A stretch of 64,000 nucleotides of DNA from Gammaproteobacteria bacterium (GTDB lineage: Bacteria > Pseudomonadota > Gammaproteobacteria > DSM-19610), in the NCBI GenBank assembly GCA_011374975.1, contig DRNU01000225.1:1-64000 (forward strand), written 5' to 3'. Both the position numbers and the translations under genes were made by a program. Positions 52,700 through 63,507 of this stretch are shown here, piece by piece. Numbering within the stretch: the stretch's first letter is position 1; each line of letters begins with the position of its first letter. Under the pieces are notes generated by a model. It did no database searches. It saw only the letters and a program-made list of their open reading frames with translations, and had not been told where the DNA came from.

Positions 52700-54105
52700 T
52701 GTGGGTACTGCTGTGGACCGACGCCCTGGTGTTCGCGCTGGTTGCCGTCATCGTTACCTTTGTCCTGTACGCCCGCAAGCATGAACACATGCGCGCGCCC
52801 TGGCGCGAAGTGGTGCGCGGGCGTATCGCGGTGGCCGCGCTGGTGGTGTTGATGACCTATACCGTGACCGGGTTGCTCGATTCGGTGCACTTCCGCAAGG
52901 CGCTGCCCATGCAGGACGGTCAGCAGGAGGTCCAGTATGCCGGTGACGTGGTCAGCCTGCTCGACGGCCTGCTGGGTGACCTGGCGACACAGGTGGAAAA
53001 AACCTACTCCGCGCCATTCGCAACCACGCTGTATACGCGTGAGACAGTGATTGCCGAAGACGGCACGCAGCAACGCATTTTCCCTCGCCTCAAGTATGGC
53101 GGGGCACACCTCGCCGACCCTGTCTCCGAAAGGGTCGGCGATATCGCCCTGCGGTCACTGCGCGCGCTGGGTGAGGCGCTGCTGATTATATTGCTGCTGT
53201 ATGCGCTGCTGTCGGCCTGGCTGGGTCGGCGCTGGAATACGGGTAGCGCCGCGGCCGCGCTGCGCATGCTGCGCGGGGAGACGGACGTGCCCTGGCGCAC
53301 GGCCCTTGTCACGCTGTTCGTGTTCGTGTTCCTTGCCGCACTGATCGTCAACCTCGCCAGTGTCTGGCACGTGTTCGGCACCGACAAGGTCGGCAAGGAC
53401 GTGCTCTACCAGACCATCAAGAGTATCCGCACCGGGCTGGTGATCGGCACCCTGACCACCCTGGTGATGCTGCCGTTTGCCGTGTTCCTGGGCATGATGG
53501 CGGGTTACTTCCGCGGCTGGGTGGATGACGTCATCCAGTACCTCTATACCACGCTCAATTCCATCCCCGGCGTGTTGCTGATCGCGGCTTCGGTGCTGAT
53601 GATGCAGGTCTACATGGATACCCATCCGGAACTGTTCGAGACCATGGAGGAACGTGCCGACCTGCGCCTGCTGTTCCTGTGCCTGATCCTCGGCATCACC
53701 AGCTGGACCGGCCTGTGCCGCCTGCTGCGCGGCGAGACCCTGAAGCTGCGTGAACTGGAATACGTACAGGCGGCCGATGCCTTCGGCGTGGCCAAGGCCA
53801 CCATACTGATGCGCCACCTGCTGCCCAATCTCATGCACCTGGTCCTGATTGCAGTGGTCATCGACTTCAGCGGCCTGGTGCTGGCCGAGGCGGTGCTGTC
53901 CTACGTCGGTGTCGGTGTCGACGCCACCACCATGAGCTGGGGCAACATGATCAACCGCGCGCGGCTGGAGATGGCGCGTGAACCGATGGTGTGGTGGTCG
54001 CTGCTGGCGGCCTTCAGTTTCATGTTCATGCTGGTGCTGGCGGCCAACCTGTTCGCCGACGCGGTGCGGGATGCCTTCGATCCTCGTTTACGGGCGCAAC
54101 GATAA
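52696..54105 (+). CDS. Peptide ABC transporter permease (YejE-like)
   Basis: [45 protein letters not shown]; overlaps upstream permease. Confidence 0.92.
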   Translation: MMWVLLWTDALVFALVAVIVTFVLYARKHEHMRAPWREVVRGRIAVAALVVLMTYTVTGLLDSVHFRKALPMQDGQQEVQYAGDVVSLLDGLLGDLATQVEKTYSAPFATTLYTRETVIAEDGTQQRIFPRLKYGGAHLADPVSERVGDIALRSLRALGEALLIILLLYALLSAWLGRRWNTGSAAAALRMLRGETDVPWRTALVTLFVFVFLAALIVNLASVWHVFGTDKVGKDVLYQTIKSIRTGLVIGTLTTLVMLPFAVFLGMMAGYFRGWVDDVIQYLYTTLNSIPGVLLIAASVLMMQVYMDTHPELFETMEERADLRLLFLCLILGITSWTGLCRLLRGETLKLRELEYVQAADAFGVAKATILMRHLLPNLMHLVLIAVVIDFSGLVLAEAVLSYVGVGVDATTMSWGNMINRARLEMAREPMVWWSLLAAFSFMFMLVLAANLFADAVRDAFDPRLRAQR

Positions 54106-56144
54106 TGACGCAAACCCTGTTACAGGTAGACAACCTGAGTGTCCGCATCGGCAACGGTGACAGTGCCATCCGCCCCGTGGACGGCGTGAGTTTTGAAATC
54201 CGGCGCGGCGAGACCTTTGCGCTGCTGGGCGAATCGGGTTGCGGCAAGTCGATGACCGCGCTGGCGCTGTTGCGGTTGTTGCCGCAGCCGGCCGGTGAGA
54301 TCGTGTCCGGTTCGGTGCGTCTGGACGGCGAGGAACTGCTGGCGCTGACCGAGAGCGGTATGCGCGCCGTGCGCGGCGGCCGTATCGCGATGATCTTCCA
54401 GGAACCCATGACCTCGCTGAACCCGGTCATGACTGTCGGCGCGCAGATCGCCGAAAGCCTGGAACAGCACAAGAACCTGCGCGGCGAGGCGGCCCGGCAG
54501 CGGGTGCTGGAGTTGCTCGACGATGTCGGCATCCCGGATGCCGCGCGGCGTTTCGGTGAATACCCGCACCAGCTGTCCGGCGGCATGAAGCAGCGCGTCA
54601 TGATCGCCATTGCGCTGGCCGGTGACCCGGACCTGCTGATCGCCGATGAGCCCACCACGGCACTGGACGTGACTATCCAGGCGCAGGTGCTGGACCTGAT
54701 GCGCAAGTTACAGCGCGAGCACGGCATGGCGGTCCTGCTCATTACCCACGACCTGGGCGTGGTGTCGGAAATGGCGGACCGTATCGCGGTCATGTATGCC
54801 GGGCAACTGGTCGAACAGGCGCCGCGCGACGTGTTCTTCGGCAAGGCCCGCCACCCCTACAGTAAAAAACTGTTCGCGGCGCTGCCGGACAGCAGCAAGC
54901 GCGAACAGCGTCTCACCGTGATTCCCGGAACCGTGCCGCCGCTCAACCAGGTCTTCTATGCCTGCCGTTTTGCCGAGCGTTGCGAACGCGCCTGGGAACT
55001 GTGTAACCGTCAGCAACCGGACTGGTTCGCTGTCGATGCAGAGCAGGGCGTGCGCTGCCACCTGGCCGATCCCACCCTGTCCCCCCCGACGAGCAGCGAT
55101 GAGCAGGATGCCGTTGCTGTGGCCCGTTCGCAGCCGTCCACGGCGCCGCCGCAGACACTGCTCGAAGTCAACGGACTGAAAATTCATTTCCCCATTCAAA
55201 GGGGATTGTTCAAACGCGTGGTCGGGCAGGTGCGCGCCGTCGACGGCATCGATCTGGCAATTCCCTCCGGCCAGACGCTGGCGCTGGTCGGCGAGTCCGG
55301 CTGCGGCAAGACCACGGTGGGCAAGGGTATCCTGCAACTGCTGAACGTGACCGCGGGCAGCGTCTGTTTTGAATCGGTGGAACTGACCCAACTGAAGGGC
55401 GAGGCGTTGCGCAGCCGGCGCTCGGACTTCCAGATCATCTTCCAGGACCCGTACTCTTCCATGAACCCGCGCATGAGTGTCGGCGATATCATCGAAGAGG
55501 GCATGATCGCGCAACGTATCGGTGCCGGGAAGGCCGAGCGCCGGCAGCGTGTGGCGAAATTGCTGGAACAGGTCGGCCTGCGCCCCGAGCATATCCACCG
55601 CTACCCGCACGAGTTCTCCGGCGGCCAGCGCCAGCGCATCTGTATCGCGCGTGCGCTGGCGGTCAATCCCAAACTCATCGTCTGCGACGAGCCCACCAGT
55701 GCGCTGGATGTCTCGGTGCAGGCACAGATACTCAACCTGCTGCAGGATCTGCAAAATGAACTCGGTCTGTCCTTCCTGTTCATTACCCACGACCTGTCCG
55801 TGGTCGCCTACCTTGCCGACCGTATCGCGGTGATGTACCTGGGGCGCATCGTGGAGGAGGGCAATGTGGAGGATGTGCTGGAGAACCCCCGGCACCCCTA
55901 CACCGAGGCCCTGCTGTCGGCAGTGCCCCGCGTCAATGACGGTGACGGGCGCAAGATCATCCGCCTTGAAGGGGACCTGCCCTCACCCTCGAACCCGCCC
56001 ACGGGCTGCCACTTCCACCCGCGCTGCCGGCACGCGCAGGCGCAGTGCAGTGCGGAATATCCGCCGGTCAGCGAAGTGTCCGGGACGCACCAGGTGCGGT
56101 GTTATTTATGGGACCGGCAGACCGGCAGCGTGCCACCGGAGTAG
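54105..56144 (+). CDS. Peptide ABC transporter, tandem ATP-binding protein (YejF/GsiA-like)
   Basis: Two NBDs: [16 protein letters not shown] / [15 protein letters not shown] and [15 protein letters not shown] / [15 protein letters not shown]. Confidence 0.95.
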   Translation: MTQTLLQVDNLSVRIGNGDSAIRPVDGVSFEIRRGETFALLGESGCGKSMTALALLRLLPQPAGEIVSGSVRLDGEELLALTESGMRAVRGGRIAMIFQEPMTSLNPVMTVGAQIAESLEQHKNLRGEAARQRVLELLDDVGIPDAARRFGEYPHQLSGGMKQRVMIAIALAGDPDLLIADEPTTALDVTIQAQVLDLMRKLQREHGMAVLLITHDLGVVSEMADRIAVMYAGQLVEQAPRDVFFGKARHPYSKKLFAALPDSSKREQRLTVIPGTVPPLNQVFYACRFAERCERAWELCNRQQPDWFAVDAEQGVRCHLADPTLSPPTSSDEQDAVAVARSQPSTAPPQTLLEVNGLKIHFPIQRGLFKRVVGQVRAVDGIDLAIPSGQTLALVGESGCGKTTVGKGILQLLNVTAGSVCFESVELTQLKGEALRSRRSDFQIIFQDPYSSMNPRMSVGDIIEEGMIAQRIGAGKAERRQRVAKLLEQVGLRPEHIHRYPHEFSGGQRQRICIARALAVNPKLIVCDEPTSALDVSVQAQILNLLQDLQNELGLSFLFITHDLSVVAYLADRIAVMYLGRIVEEGNVEDVLENPRHPYTEALLSAVPRVNDGDGRKIIRLEGDLPSPSNPPTGCHFHPRCRHAQAQCSAEYPPVSEVSGTHQVRCYLWDRQTGSVPPE

Positions 56145-56209
56145 AATGGCACGACCGGCCCGTGATGGTGTCCGGGTAATCGCATGCTTACGAGGCAGGT
56201 TCTTCGCGC

Positions 56210-57655
56210 ATGAAACTGGGTGGATCAATTCGTATCGTGGGGCTGCTGAACATCGGCTTCAGCCTGACGATGTTACCGCCGTTGCTGGTCTCGGCCTGGT
56301 ACCAGGATGGCCAGTGGCTGCATTTCTTTAAAGCTTTCCTGATCGGTTTCAGCGGAGGCCTGGTGGTCTGGTTGCTGGCAAGAAACCAGGACACCACACT
56401 GCGGCGCAAGGACGGCTTTGTCGTCGTTACCCTGTTCTGGATTACGCTCAGTCTGCTGGGTGCGATGCCCTTTGTGTTCGGGCCGCACCTGGGTTTTATC
56501 GATGCCCTGTATGAAGCCGTGTCGGGGTTTACCACCACGGGTTCGACGATCCTCACGCATATCGATGCGTTACCCCGCTCGATGCTGTATTACCGGCAGC
56601 AGCTGCAATGGCTGGGCGGTATGGGGCTGGTGGTGCTGGCCGTGGCGATCCTGCCGCTGCTGGGTATCGGTGGCATGCGTATCTACCGCGCGGAGACGCC
56701 GGGGCCGATGAAAGATGAAAAAATCACCCCGCGACTGGCCAGCAGTGCGCGGGCATTGTGGGTGATCTATGTGTCACTGACCGTGGCCTGTGCGCTGGCC
56801 TACTGGCTCGCAGGTATGACGCCCTTCGATGCCATCACGCACAGTTTTTCCACCATATCGACGGGTGGCTTTTCCACTCATGATGCCAGTCTCGGTTATT
56901 TTCAAAGCGAGCTGATCGAAGTGATCGCCACTGTCTTTATGTTGTGCGGTGCTATCAACTTCAGCATCCATTTCACCGCATTCAGGAACGGTTCATTGTC
57001 CCCCTATATGCGGGATGTCGAGGTCCGGTCGTTTTTGCTGTTCGTGCTCGCCGCCCTGCTGATGGTGGCCTCGGTGCTGTGGCTGAGCGGGGAGTACCCG
57101 AGCCTGCCGCATGCCCTGGTCAACGCTGACTTTGAAGTGGTGTCCGTCATCACCAGTACCGGCTTCGGCGCCGACGACTTTACGCATTGGCCCCTGTTCC
57201 TGCCGGTATTCCTGATCTTTATCAGTTTTATCGGCGGCTGTGGGGGTTCCACCGCCGGCGGCATGAAAGTGATGCGCGTGCTGTTGTTGATGAAGCAGGG
57301 CATGCGCGAAGTGGATACGCTGGTGCACCCGCGCTCGGTGCGGCCGGTCAAGATCGGCGGACGCACGCTGAGCGAGCGCACGGTACAGGCGGTGTGGGGC
57401 TTCTTTGCCATCTATGTCGTGGTGTTCGTGCTCCTGACACTGGCCATGATGGCCACCGGGCTGGACCAGGTCAGCGCCTTTGCCGCGGTGGCGACGTCGA
57501 TCAACAACCTGGGTCCCGGACTGGGCGAGGTGGCGTATAACTTTGCCTCGGTGAGCCCGGCCGCCAAGCTGATCTCCATGGTTGCCATGCTGCTGGGACG
57601 GCTCGAGATTTTCACCATCCTGGTGCTGTTCACGCCGGCCTTCTGGCTGGAGTGA
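56210..57655 (+). CDS. trkH: Trk/TrkH family potassium uptake protein
   Basis: SGFTTTGSTIL; STGGFSTHDASLG; TSTGFGADDF; GGCGGSTAGGMKVMR. Confidence 0.95.
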   Translation: MKLGGSIRIVGLLNIGFSLTMLPPLLVSAWYQDGQWLHFFKAFLIGFSGGLVVWLLARNQDTTLRRKDGFVVVTLFWITLSLLGAMPFVFGPHLGFIDALYEAVSGFTTTGSTILTHIDALPRSMLYYRQQLQWLGGMGLVVLAVAILPLLGIGGMRIYRAETPGPMKDEKITPRLASSARALWVIYVSLTVACALAYWLAGMTPFDAITHSFSTISTGGFSTHDASLGYFQSELIEVIATVFMLCGAINFSIHFTAFRNGSLSPYMRDVEVRSFLLFVLAALLMVASVLWLSGEYPSLPHALVNADFEVVSVITSTGFGADDFTHWPLFLPVFLIFISFIGGCGGSTAGGMKVMRVLLLMKQGMREVDTLVHPRSVRPVKIGGRTLSERTVQAVWGFFAIYVVVFVLLTLAMMATGLDQVSAFAAVATSINNLGPGLGEVAYNFASVSPAAKLISMVAMLLGRLEIFTILVLFTPAFWLE

Positions 57656-57746
57656 TTTCCCTGCAATTCCTGTGGCCTGCCGGGGGGTTCCCGCTTCGGC
57701 ATCATGCTAGAATTCTGCGACTTTTTTATTAACCGGGAAGACCGCC

Positions 57747-58925
57747 ATGACAAGCAAATCCTTTCACCCGCCGGTGCGTACGCTGATGGGGCCGGGCCCC
57801 TCGGACGTCAATCCACGTATCCTCGAAGCCATGTCACGCCCTACCATCGGGCACCTGGACCCGGCTTTTGTCGGCCTGATGGACGAGATGAAAGGGCTGC
57901 TGCGCTATGCCTTCCAGACCGACCATGAACTGACCATGCCGGTATCGGCGCCGGGTTCGGCCGGCATGGAGACCTGCTTCGTCAACCTGGTCGAGCCGGG
58001 TGACAAGGTGGTGGTGTGCCAGAACGGCGTGTTCGGCGGTCGCATGAAAGAGAACGTCGAGCGTTGTGGCGCAACCGCCGTGATGGTCGAGGATGAATGG
58101 GGCAAGGCGGTCGATACCAATAAGGTCGACGAAGCCCTGCGCGCCAACCCGGATGCCAAAGTGCTGGCTTTCGTGCACGCCGAAACCTCGACCGGGGCCT
58201 TGTCGGATGCAAAGACCCTGGCGGAAATTGCACACCGGCATGATTGTCTGGTCATTGCCGACTGTGTCACCTCACTGGGCGGCTCGCCGATCATGACCTC
58301 CGAATGGGGGCTGGATGCCGTGTATTCCGGTACCCAGAAATGCCTGTCCTGCACACCTGGCCTGTCTCCGGTGACATTCAGCGAACGTGCCGTGGAAGCC
58401 ATCAAGCAGCGTAGCAGCACCGTGCAAAGCTGGTTCATGGACCTGAACCTGGTGCTCGGCTACTGGGGCGGTGGTGCAAAGCGCGCCTACCACCACACGG
58501 CGCCGGTCAACGCCCTGTACGGTCTGCACGAGGCGCTGGTGGTGCTGGAAGAGGAAGGCATCGAGAACGCCTGGCAGCGCCATACCGACAACCACATGGC
58601 CCTGCGTGCCGGTATCGAGGCGATGGGGTTGAGCTTCGTGGTCGACGAGGCGGACCGCCTGCCGCAGCTGAACGCTGTTTCGATTCCCGAGGGTGTCGAT
58701 GATGCCGCGGTGCGCGGTCGCCTGCTGAACGAATATAACCTGGAGATCGGCGCCGGCCTGGGACCGATGGCCGGCAAGATCTGGCGTATCGGTCTGATGG
58801 GTTACGCGAGCAATCGCACCAACGTGTTGCTGTGCCTGGGCGCGCTGGATGCCGTGCTGTCGGGTATGGGTGCGCCCATCAAGAGCGGGGTAGCGGTGGA
58901 AGCCGCGATGCAGGCTTACGCCTGA
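57747..58925 (+). CDS. Alanine/serine--glyoxylate aminotransferase family (class V)
   Basis: LMGPGPSDVNPRILEAMSRPTIGHLDPAF; YSGTQKCLSCTPGLSPVTFS. Confidence 0.93.
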   Translation: MTSKSFHPPVRTLMGPGPSDVNPRILEAMSRPTIGHLDPAFVGLMDEMKGLLRYAFQTDHELTMPVSAPGSAGMETCFVNLVEPGDKVVVCQNGVFGGRMKENVERCGATAVMVEDEWGKAVDTNKVDEALRANPDAKVLAFVHAETSTGALSDAKTLAEIAHRHDCLVIADCVTSLGGSPIMTSEWGLDAVYSGTQKCLSCTPGLSPVTFSERAVEAIKQRSSTVQSWFMDLNLVLGYWGGGAKRAYHHTAPVNALYGLHEALVVLEEEGIENAWQRHTDNHMALRAGIEAMGLSFVVDEADRLPQLNAVSIPEGVDDAAVRGRLLNEYNLEIGAGLGPMAGKIWRIGLMGYASNRTNVLLCLGALDAVLSGMGAPIKSGVAVEAAMQAYA

Positions 58926-58936
58926 GAGCCTGAATG

Positions 58937-58972
58937 AAAAAGGGGACGGCCAGTTGGCCGTCCCCTTTTTTG
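58937..58972. terminator. Bidirectional rho-independent terminator
   Basis: aaaaaggggacggccagttggccgtcccctttttt between convergent genes. Confidence 0.85.
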
Positions 58973-59017
58973 TGCCGGTTGTCAGCCCGGCCTGCGCCGG
59001 CATGACGAAAGATACCG

Positions 59018-59974
59018 CTATTCAGACTTTTCCTGGTGCGTATCGCCGGCAGTCTCTGTTGCCGGTTCAGCAGCAGCCTTGTCAGCCGCGCCGCTGTCCG
59101 GTGTCGCTGCCGGCGGCTGTGCCGGTGCCGCCGGCGCGGTCATTTCGATATTGGCGCCACTGCGCAGCTTGGCAATGTACTGCTGTACACGCTGTTTCTG
59201 CACGAAGGTCTGCAACTGCGGTTTCACCTGCTCGAAGGCCGGCGGGGTGGAAGCGCGCTTGTCATCGAGAATGATGACGTGCCAGCCAAACTGGGTCTGT
59301 ACCGGTGTCTTGGTGTACTGGCCTTTTTCCAGACCCGCAGCGGCTTCGGAGAACGGCGCCACCATCTGCTTGGGTGAGAACCAGCCCAGTTCGCCGCCGG
59401 TCTTGCCGGACGGGCCGGTGGAATGCTCTTTGGCCAGTTCCGAGAAGTCCGCGCCCTTGTCCAGTTCGGTGATCAGATTTTTCGCCTCATCTTCGGTCTC
59501 GACCAGGATATGCCGTGCCTTGAACTCGTCACCCTGCGGCACCTGCTCGGTGTAGATTTTTTTCAGTTCTTCATCAGTGATCGGGTTGCTCTTCAGCTCA
59601 TGCTGAATGGCCGCCGATGCCAGCACCGCGCGCTGCTGTTGCTCGATCTGCAGCTGGATCTTGCTGTCCTTGCCCAGACCTTCCTGTTCGCCGCTCTGGC
59701 GTGCCAGCTCCAGGTTGATGACTTCGTTGAGCACCGCATTGCGGCTCATCATGGGGCTGCCCGGTTGCCGTGCGTGCATCTGTTGCAGGTAAAGGTCCAC
59801 TACAGCCTCGGTGATCGGCTTGCCGTTGACACGGGCCAGTACCGGGCTGGTGTCGTTGACGGCTGTCTGGGCAGCGGCTGTCGGTGTGCTGTTGTGTGAG
59901 TTCATCGGCAGCTGGTCGCAGGCAGCAAGCAATCCGCCGGCAGCCAGTGCAAGAGTGAGATAACGAAGTTTCAT
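59018..59974 (-). CDS. Parvulin-type peptidyl-prolyl isomerase lipoprotein (EpsD/PrsA-like)
   Basis: Lipobox AGGLLAACDQ; FKARHILVETEDEAKNLITELDKGADFSELAKEHSTGPSGKTGGELGWF. Confidence 0.93.
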   Translation of the reverse strand: MKLRYLTLALAAGGLLAACDQLPMNSHNSTPTAAAQTAVNDTSPVLARVNGKPITEAVVDLYLQQMHARQPGSPMMSRNAVLNEVINLELARQSGEQEGLGKDSKIQLQIEQQQRAVLASAAIQHELKSNPITDEELKKIYTEQVPQGDEFKARHILVETEDEAKNLITELDKGADFSELAKEHSTGPSGKTGGELGWFSPKQMVAPFSEAAAGLEKGQYTKTPVQTQFGWHVIILDDKRASTPPAFEQVKPQLQTFVQKQRVQQYIAKLRSGANIEMTAPAAPAQPPAATPDSGAADKAAAEPATETAGDTHQEKSE

Positions 59975-60006
59975 GGTTCCTTCCTTATAAGGGTTTTATC
60001 AGTCAA

Positions 60007-60282
60007 TCAGGATTCCGCTTCCGCGGGTGTGGATGCCTTAATACTCAGGGCGTGGATCTCGCTGTGCATGATGTCGCCCAGCGCATCGTATACCAGCCGG
60101 TGGCGCTGGATAAGGTTTTTGCCGGCAAAGGCGTTGGACACAATCTCGACGCTGAAGTGACCGGCACCGCCGGCGCTGGCGTGGCCGGCGTGTTTGGCAC
60201 TGTCATCGATGATGTTCAGTGCCGCGGGTGTGAATTCGCGGTTCAGGCGCGTTTCGATCATGGTAATGCGTTCAGCTGTCAT
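60007..60282 (-). CDS. BolA family protein
   Basis: IETRLNREFTPAALNIIDDSAKHAGHA..HFSVEIVSNAFAGKNLIQRHRLVYDALGDIMHSEIHALSI. Confidence 0.93.
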   Translation of the reverse strand: MTAERITMIETRLNREFTPAALNIIDDSAKHAGHASAGGAGHFSVEIVSNAFAGKNLIQRHRLVYDALGDIMHSEIHALSIKASTPAEAES

Positions 60283-60581
60283 CAGGGCAGTACTCGCTTG
60301 AAAGGTTTGACGTCGATGTGCGCGTAAACGCCGGCGGCGACATAGGGGTCGGCGTCGGCCCAGCGGCGAGCGTCTTCCAGTGAGTCGAATTCCGCCACCA
60401 CCAGGCTGCCGGTAAAGCCGGCGGGGCCGGGGTCTTCACTGTCGATGGCGGGATGCGGGCCGGCCAGGATCAGGCGGCCTGCGTCGCGCAGCTGCTCCAG
60501 GCGTTGAACATGATCGGGACGGGCCGCCAGCCGTTGCTCCAGGCTGTCGGGCACATCCTGGCTGATAAAGGCGTACAGCAT
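60282..60581 (-). CDS. yciI: YciI family protein
   Basis: [49 protein letters not shown]. Confidence 0.93.
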   Translation of the reverse strand: MLYAFISQDVPDSLEQRLAARPDHVQRLEQLRDAGRLILAGPHPAIDSEDPGPAGFTGSLVVAEFDSLEDARRWADADPYVAAGVYAHIDVKPFKRVLP

Positions 60582-61132
60582 CAGGATTCTTCTTCCACTT
60601 TTTCGTGGTCTTCAATGTAGCGGCTGAGATAGAAAGCCTGGCCGATCACAAAAGCGAAGGTGATACCAAGCATGCCGAACAGCTTGAAGTTGACCCAGAT
60701 CTCTTCGGAGTAGTTGAACGCGACGTAGAGATTGAGTACGCCGACCCCGATGAAGAAACACACCCACAGAAAGCTCAGGCGCAGCCACACCGGGCGCGGT
60801 GCCTGGATTGCGTGGCTCATCATGCGCTCCACCAGCGGCTTGTCGCCGACCCAGTGGCTGCCCAGGAATACCATCGCGAACAGCCAGTTGATGGCGGTCG
60901 GTTTCCATTTGATAAAGACCGGGTCGTGCAGGAACAGCGTAAGGCCGCCGAACACCAGCAGCAGGCCGAACGTGACCAGGTGCATTTTTTCAAAGCGCCG
61001 GTGCTTCAGCCAGAAGGCGCCGGTCTGTACCGCGGCAGCGGTCATCGCCACGGCGGTCGCCACATAGATGTCGAACATCTTGTAGGCGATAAAAAACAGC
61101 AGGATGGGGAAAAAATCGTAGAGAAATTTCAT
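60581..61132 (-). CDS. yciB: Inner membrane septation protein YciB
   Basis: [30 protein letters not shown]. Confidence 0.95.
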   Translation of the reverse strand: MKFLYDFFPILLFFIAYKMFDIYVATAVAMTAAAVQTGAFWLKHRRFEKMHLVTFGLLLVFGGLTLFLHDPVFIKWKPTAINWLFAMVFLGSHWVGDKPLVERMMSHAIQAPRPVWLRLSFLWVCFFIGVGVLNLYVAFNYSEEIWVNFKLFGMLGITFAFVIGQAFYLSRYIEDHEKVEEES

Positions 61133-61170
61133 CAGTTATTTAACGTCTGTCAATCCGGTTCCGTCCCGGC

Positions 61171-61959
61171 TCAGTGCAGGGATCGGTTCACACTCCATTT
61201 TCTGTAGTATCGATCCATCACTTCACGCACATGGGGCGGGTAGTTTAGCAAGTCCATCTGTTCCATGCCCTGTGTAAAAAAGCCCGGCGCGTCTTCCGGC
61301 AGGTGTTCGATCAGTACCGCAAATGCCTCGTCCATGATGTCCGGCTGGTGGCTGCGGGTTGCCACAATGGCCCGGTTCAGGTGCAGGATGCGCCACGGCC
61401 GCCCCGGGTTGCTCTTGTCCAGGTCCTGGCGGATCAGTGAGGCGGTGGCCTCGATCACCTCTCCCATGGCGCGGTACAGGGTCAGCAGTTCACCCGCTTC
61501 CTGGGTACGGTTGGCGGCCCGTGCCAGCGCATCGGCGACCGGTTCCAGGTTGATCAGCTCACCGCCGTGACGCCCGATCCAGCATGCCATGGCTATAGTA
61601 AACGCTTGCAGTGTGTCAAAAACCTCAGGAAGATCAAGGTGATTGGCCCAGTGCAACGACTGGTCGAACAGCTCCAGCGCGTATTCGCCCAGTTCTGTGA
61701 CACCCTCGGCGCTGGCGGGGTTCCCGCCGGTTGCCGCAGCGCCGCGGCTGAGGCTGGCCTCGGTGCGCTGCATGGCGTCGTACAGCTGTGGAAAAGTCTC
61801 GACCAGCAGTGGCGGGGAGGACTCGCCAGGGCCGGATTTATCGTCCCGCAGCTGCCAGGTCTCCAGCAGCTCGGCAAGCGGTTCGGTGAGCTGGTCGCGA
61901 AAATTGTCGACAACAGGTTCGGGAAGTTTCATGGGCAGCATGGTACCGGATCGGAACAC
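61171..61959 (-). CDS. Conserved-looking hypothetical protein
   Basis: 262 aa, helical, no recognised domain; start may be internal Met at MKLPEPVVDNF. Confidence 0.7.
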   Translation of the reverse strand: MFRSGTMLPMKLPEPVVDNFRDQLTEPLAELLETWQLRDDKSGPGESSPPLLVETFPQLYDAMQRTEASLSRGAAATGGNPASAEGVTELGEYALELFDQSLHWANHLDLPEVFDTLQAFTIAMACWIGRHGGELINLEPVADALARAANRTQEAGELLTLYRAMGEVIEATASLIRQDLDKSNPGRPWRILHLNRAIVATRSHQPDIMDEAFAVLIEHLPEDAPGFFTQGMEQMDLLNYPPHVREVMDRYYRKWSVNRSLH

Positions 61960-62007
61960 TTCTCGCAGGGGGAGCGGCGCAGGCGGCGCTCCGGTACAAT
62001 GCGGGGG

Positions 62008-62859
62008 ATGTGCTGCTTTGATTTACACAGTCATTCGACCGCCTCCGACGGTACCCTGAGCCCTGCCGAGCTGCTGGTAAAAGCCCGTGGCGCCGGTGTC
62101 GACGTGCTGGCATTGACCGACCACGACACGCTGGACGGCATCGCCGAGGCACGGGTTGCCGCGCGGCAGCAGGGTGTGGGGCTGATTGCGGGGGTTGAGA
62201 TTTCCGTCACCTGGAAGGCCATGACCCTGCATGTGCTGGGCCTGAACGTGGACCCGCACAACCCGGCCTTACTGGCCGGTTTGCAGACCTTGCGGGACAC
62301 GCGGGACGAGCGTGCACGGGAAATCGGCCGCAAGCTGGAAAATCGCGGCATCCCCGGTGCGCTGGAAGGTGCCGACCGGTTGTCGCAGGGCAAGATCCTC
62401 AGCCGTACCCATTTCGCGCATTTCCTGGTCGAGAGCGGGCGTGCGACCTCGGTGCGCGAGGTCTTCAGACATTACCTGGTGAAGGGCAAGCCCGGCTACG
62501 TGCGCGGAGAATGGGCGCCGCTGGAACAGGCACTGGGCTGGATCAGGGATGCCGGCGGCCTGCCGGTCATCGCGCACCCGGCGCGCTACCGCCTGACGCG
62601 CACCAAACTCAGGACCCTGCTCGGTGAGTTCAGCGACTGCGGCGGGGTAGGCCTGGAAGTCGTGTCCGGCAGCCACAGCCGTGACGAGACCCTGCACATG
62701 GCTGCCGTCGCGCGTGAGCACAAGCTGTTCGCCTCCTGTGGTTCGGACTATCACGGGCCGGAAAAGCCCTGGGTGGAACTGGGTGGCCTGCGCCGTTTCC
62801 CGGACGGTTGCATCCCGATCTGGCAGGCCGAAGGCTGGCCGGCGGCGAGCGCGGCGTGA
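62008..62859 (+). CDS. PHP domain phosphoesterase (RNase AM/TrpH-like, yciV family)
   Basis: DLHSHSTASDGTLSPAELLVKARGAGVDVLALTDHDTLDGI; frame also open upstream. Confidence 0.92.
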   Translation: MCCFDLHSHSTASDGTLSPAELLVKARGAGVDVLALTDHDTLDGIAEARVAARQQGVGLIAGVEISVTWKAMTLHVLGLNVDPHNPALLAGLQTLRDTRDERAREIGRKLENRGIPGALEGADRLSQGKILSRTHFAHFLVESGRATSVREVFRHYLVKGKPGYVRGEWAPLEQALGWIRDAGGLPVIAHPARYRLTRTKLRTLLGEFSDCGGVGLEVVSGSHSRDETLHMAAVAREHKLFASCGSDYHGPEKPWVELGGLRRFPDGCIPIWQAEGWPAASAA

Positions 62860-63476
62860 GCCAGTTTTTCGCGATCCACCCGGATAACCCGCAGCCGCGC
62901 CTGGTACGGCACGCGGTGGAGATCATCCGTGACGGCGGCATCGTGGTGGTGCCCACCGATTCCAGCTACGCCATCGCCTGTCACCTGGACGACAAGAGCG
63001 CAGTGGAACGCATTCGCCGCATTCGCGAACTGGAGAAAAAACACAATTTCACCCTGGTGTGCCGCGACCTGTCGGAAATTTCCAACTATGCGCGCGTCGA
63101 CAATGCTGTCTATCGCCTGCTGAAGGCGAAAACCCCCGGCCCCTACACCTTCATCCTGCGTGCCACCGCTGTCGTACCGCGCCGCCTGCAGCACCCGAAA
63201 CGCAAGACCATCGGTATCCGTTTTCCCGATCACGCCGTGATCGCTGCCTTGCTGGCCGAGCACGGCCAGCCGCTGATGAGCGTGACGCTGATGCTGCCCG
63301 GCAACGACTACCCGGAAACCGATGCGGAGGATATCCGTGACAAACTGGAGCACCAGGTGGACCTGATCATCGACGGCGGTCACTGCGGGGTGGAACCGAC
63401 CACGGTTGTCGACCTGACCGGGAGTGTGCCGCTGGTGACACGGCACGGTAAAGGCTCGACGGAAGGTCTGGCATGA
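62856..63476 (+). CDS. Sua5/YciO/YrdC family protein
   Basis: GTG start; HAVEIIRDGGIVVVPTDSSYAIACHLDDKSAVERIRRIRELEKKHNFTLVCRDLSEIS. Confidence 0.94.
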   Translation: MSQFFAIHPDNPQPRLVRHAVEIIRDGGIVVVPTDSSYAIACHLDDKSAVERIRRIRELEKKHNFTLVCRDLSEISNYARVDNAVYRLLKAKTPGPYTFILRATAVVPRRLQHPKRKTIGIRFPDHAVIAALLAEHGQPLMSVTLMLPGNDYPETDAEDIRDKLEHQVDLIIDGGHCGVEPTTVVDLTGSVPLVTRHGKGSTEGLA

Positions 63477-63507
63477 GACATACGCTGACAGCAGGTATAC
63501 TGGGGTG

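Noticed and set aside
61567-62007. N-terminal extension of the PHP-domain ORF
   Set aside because: Antisense to the 61171-61959 gene; PHP homology begins at MCCFDLHSHS (62008).
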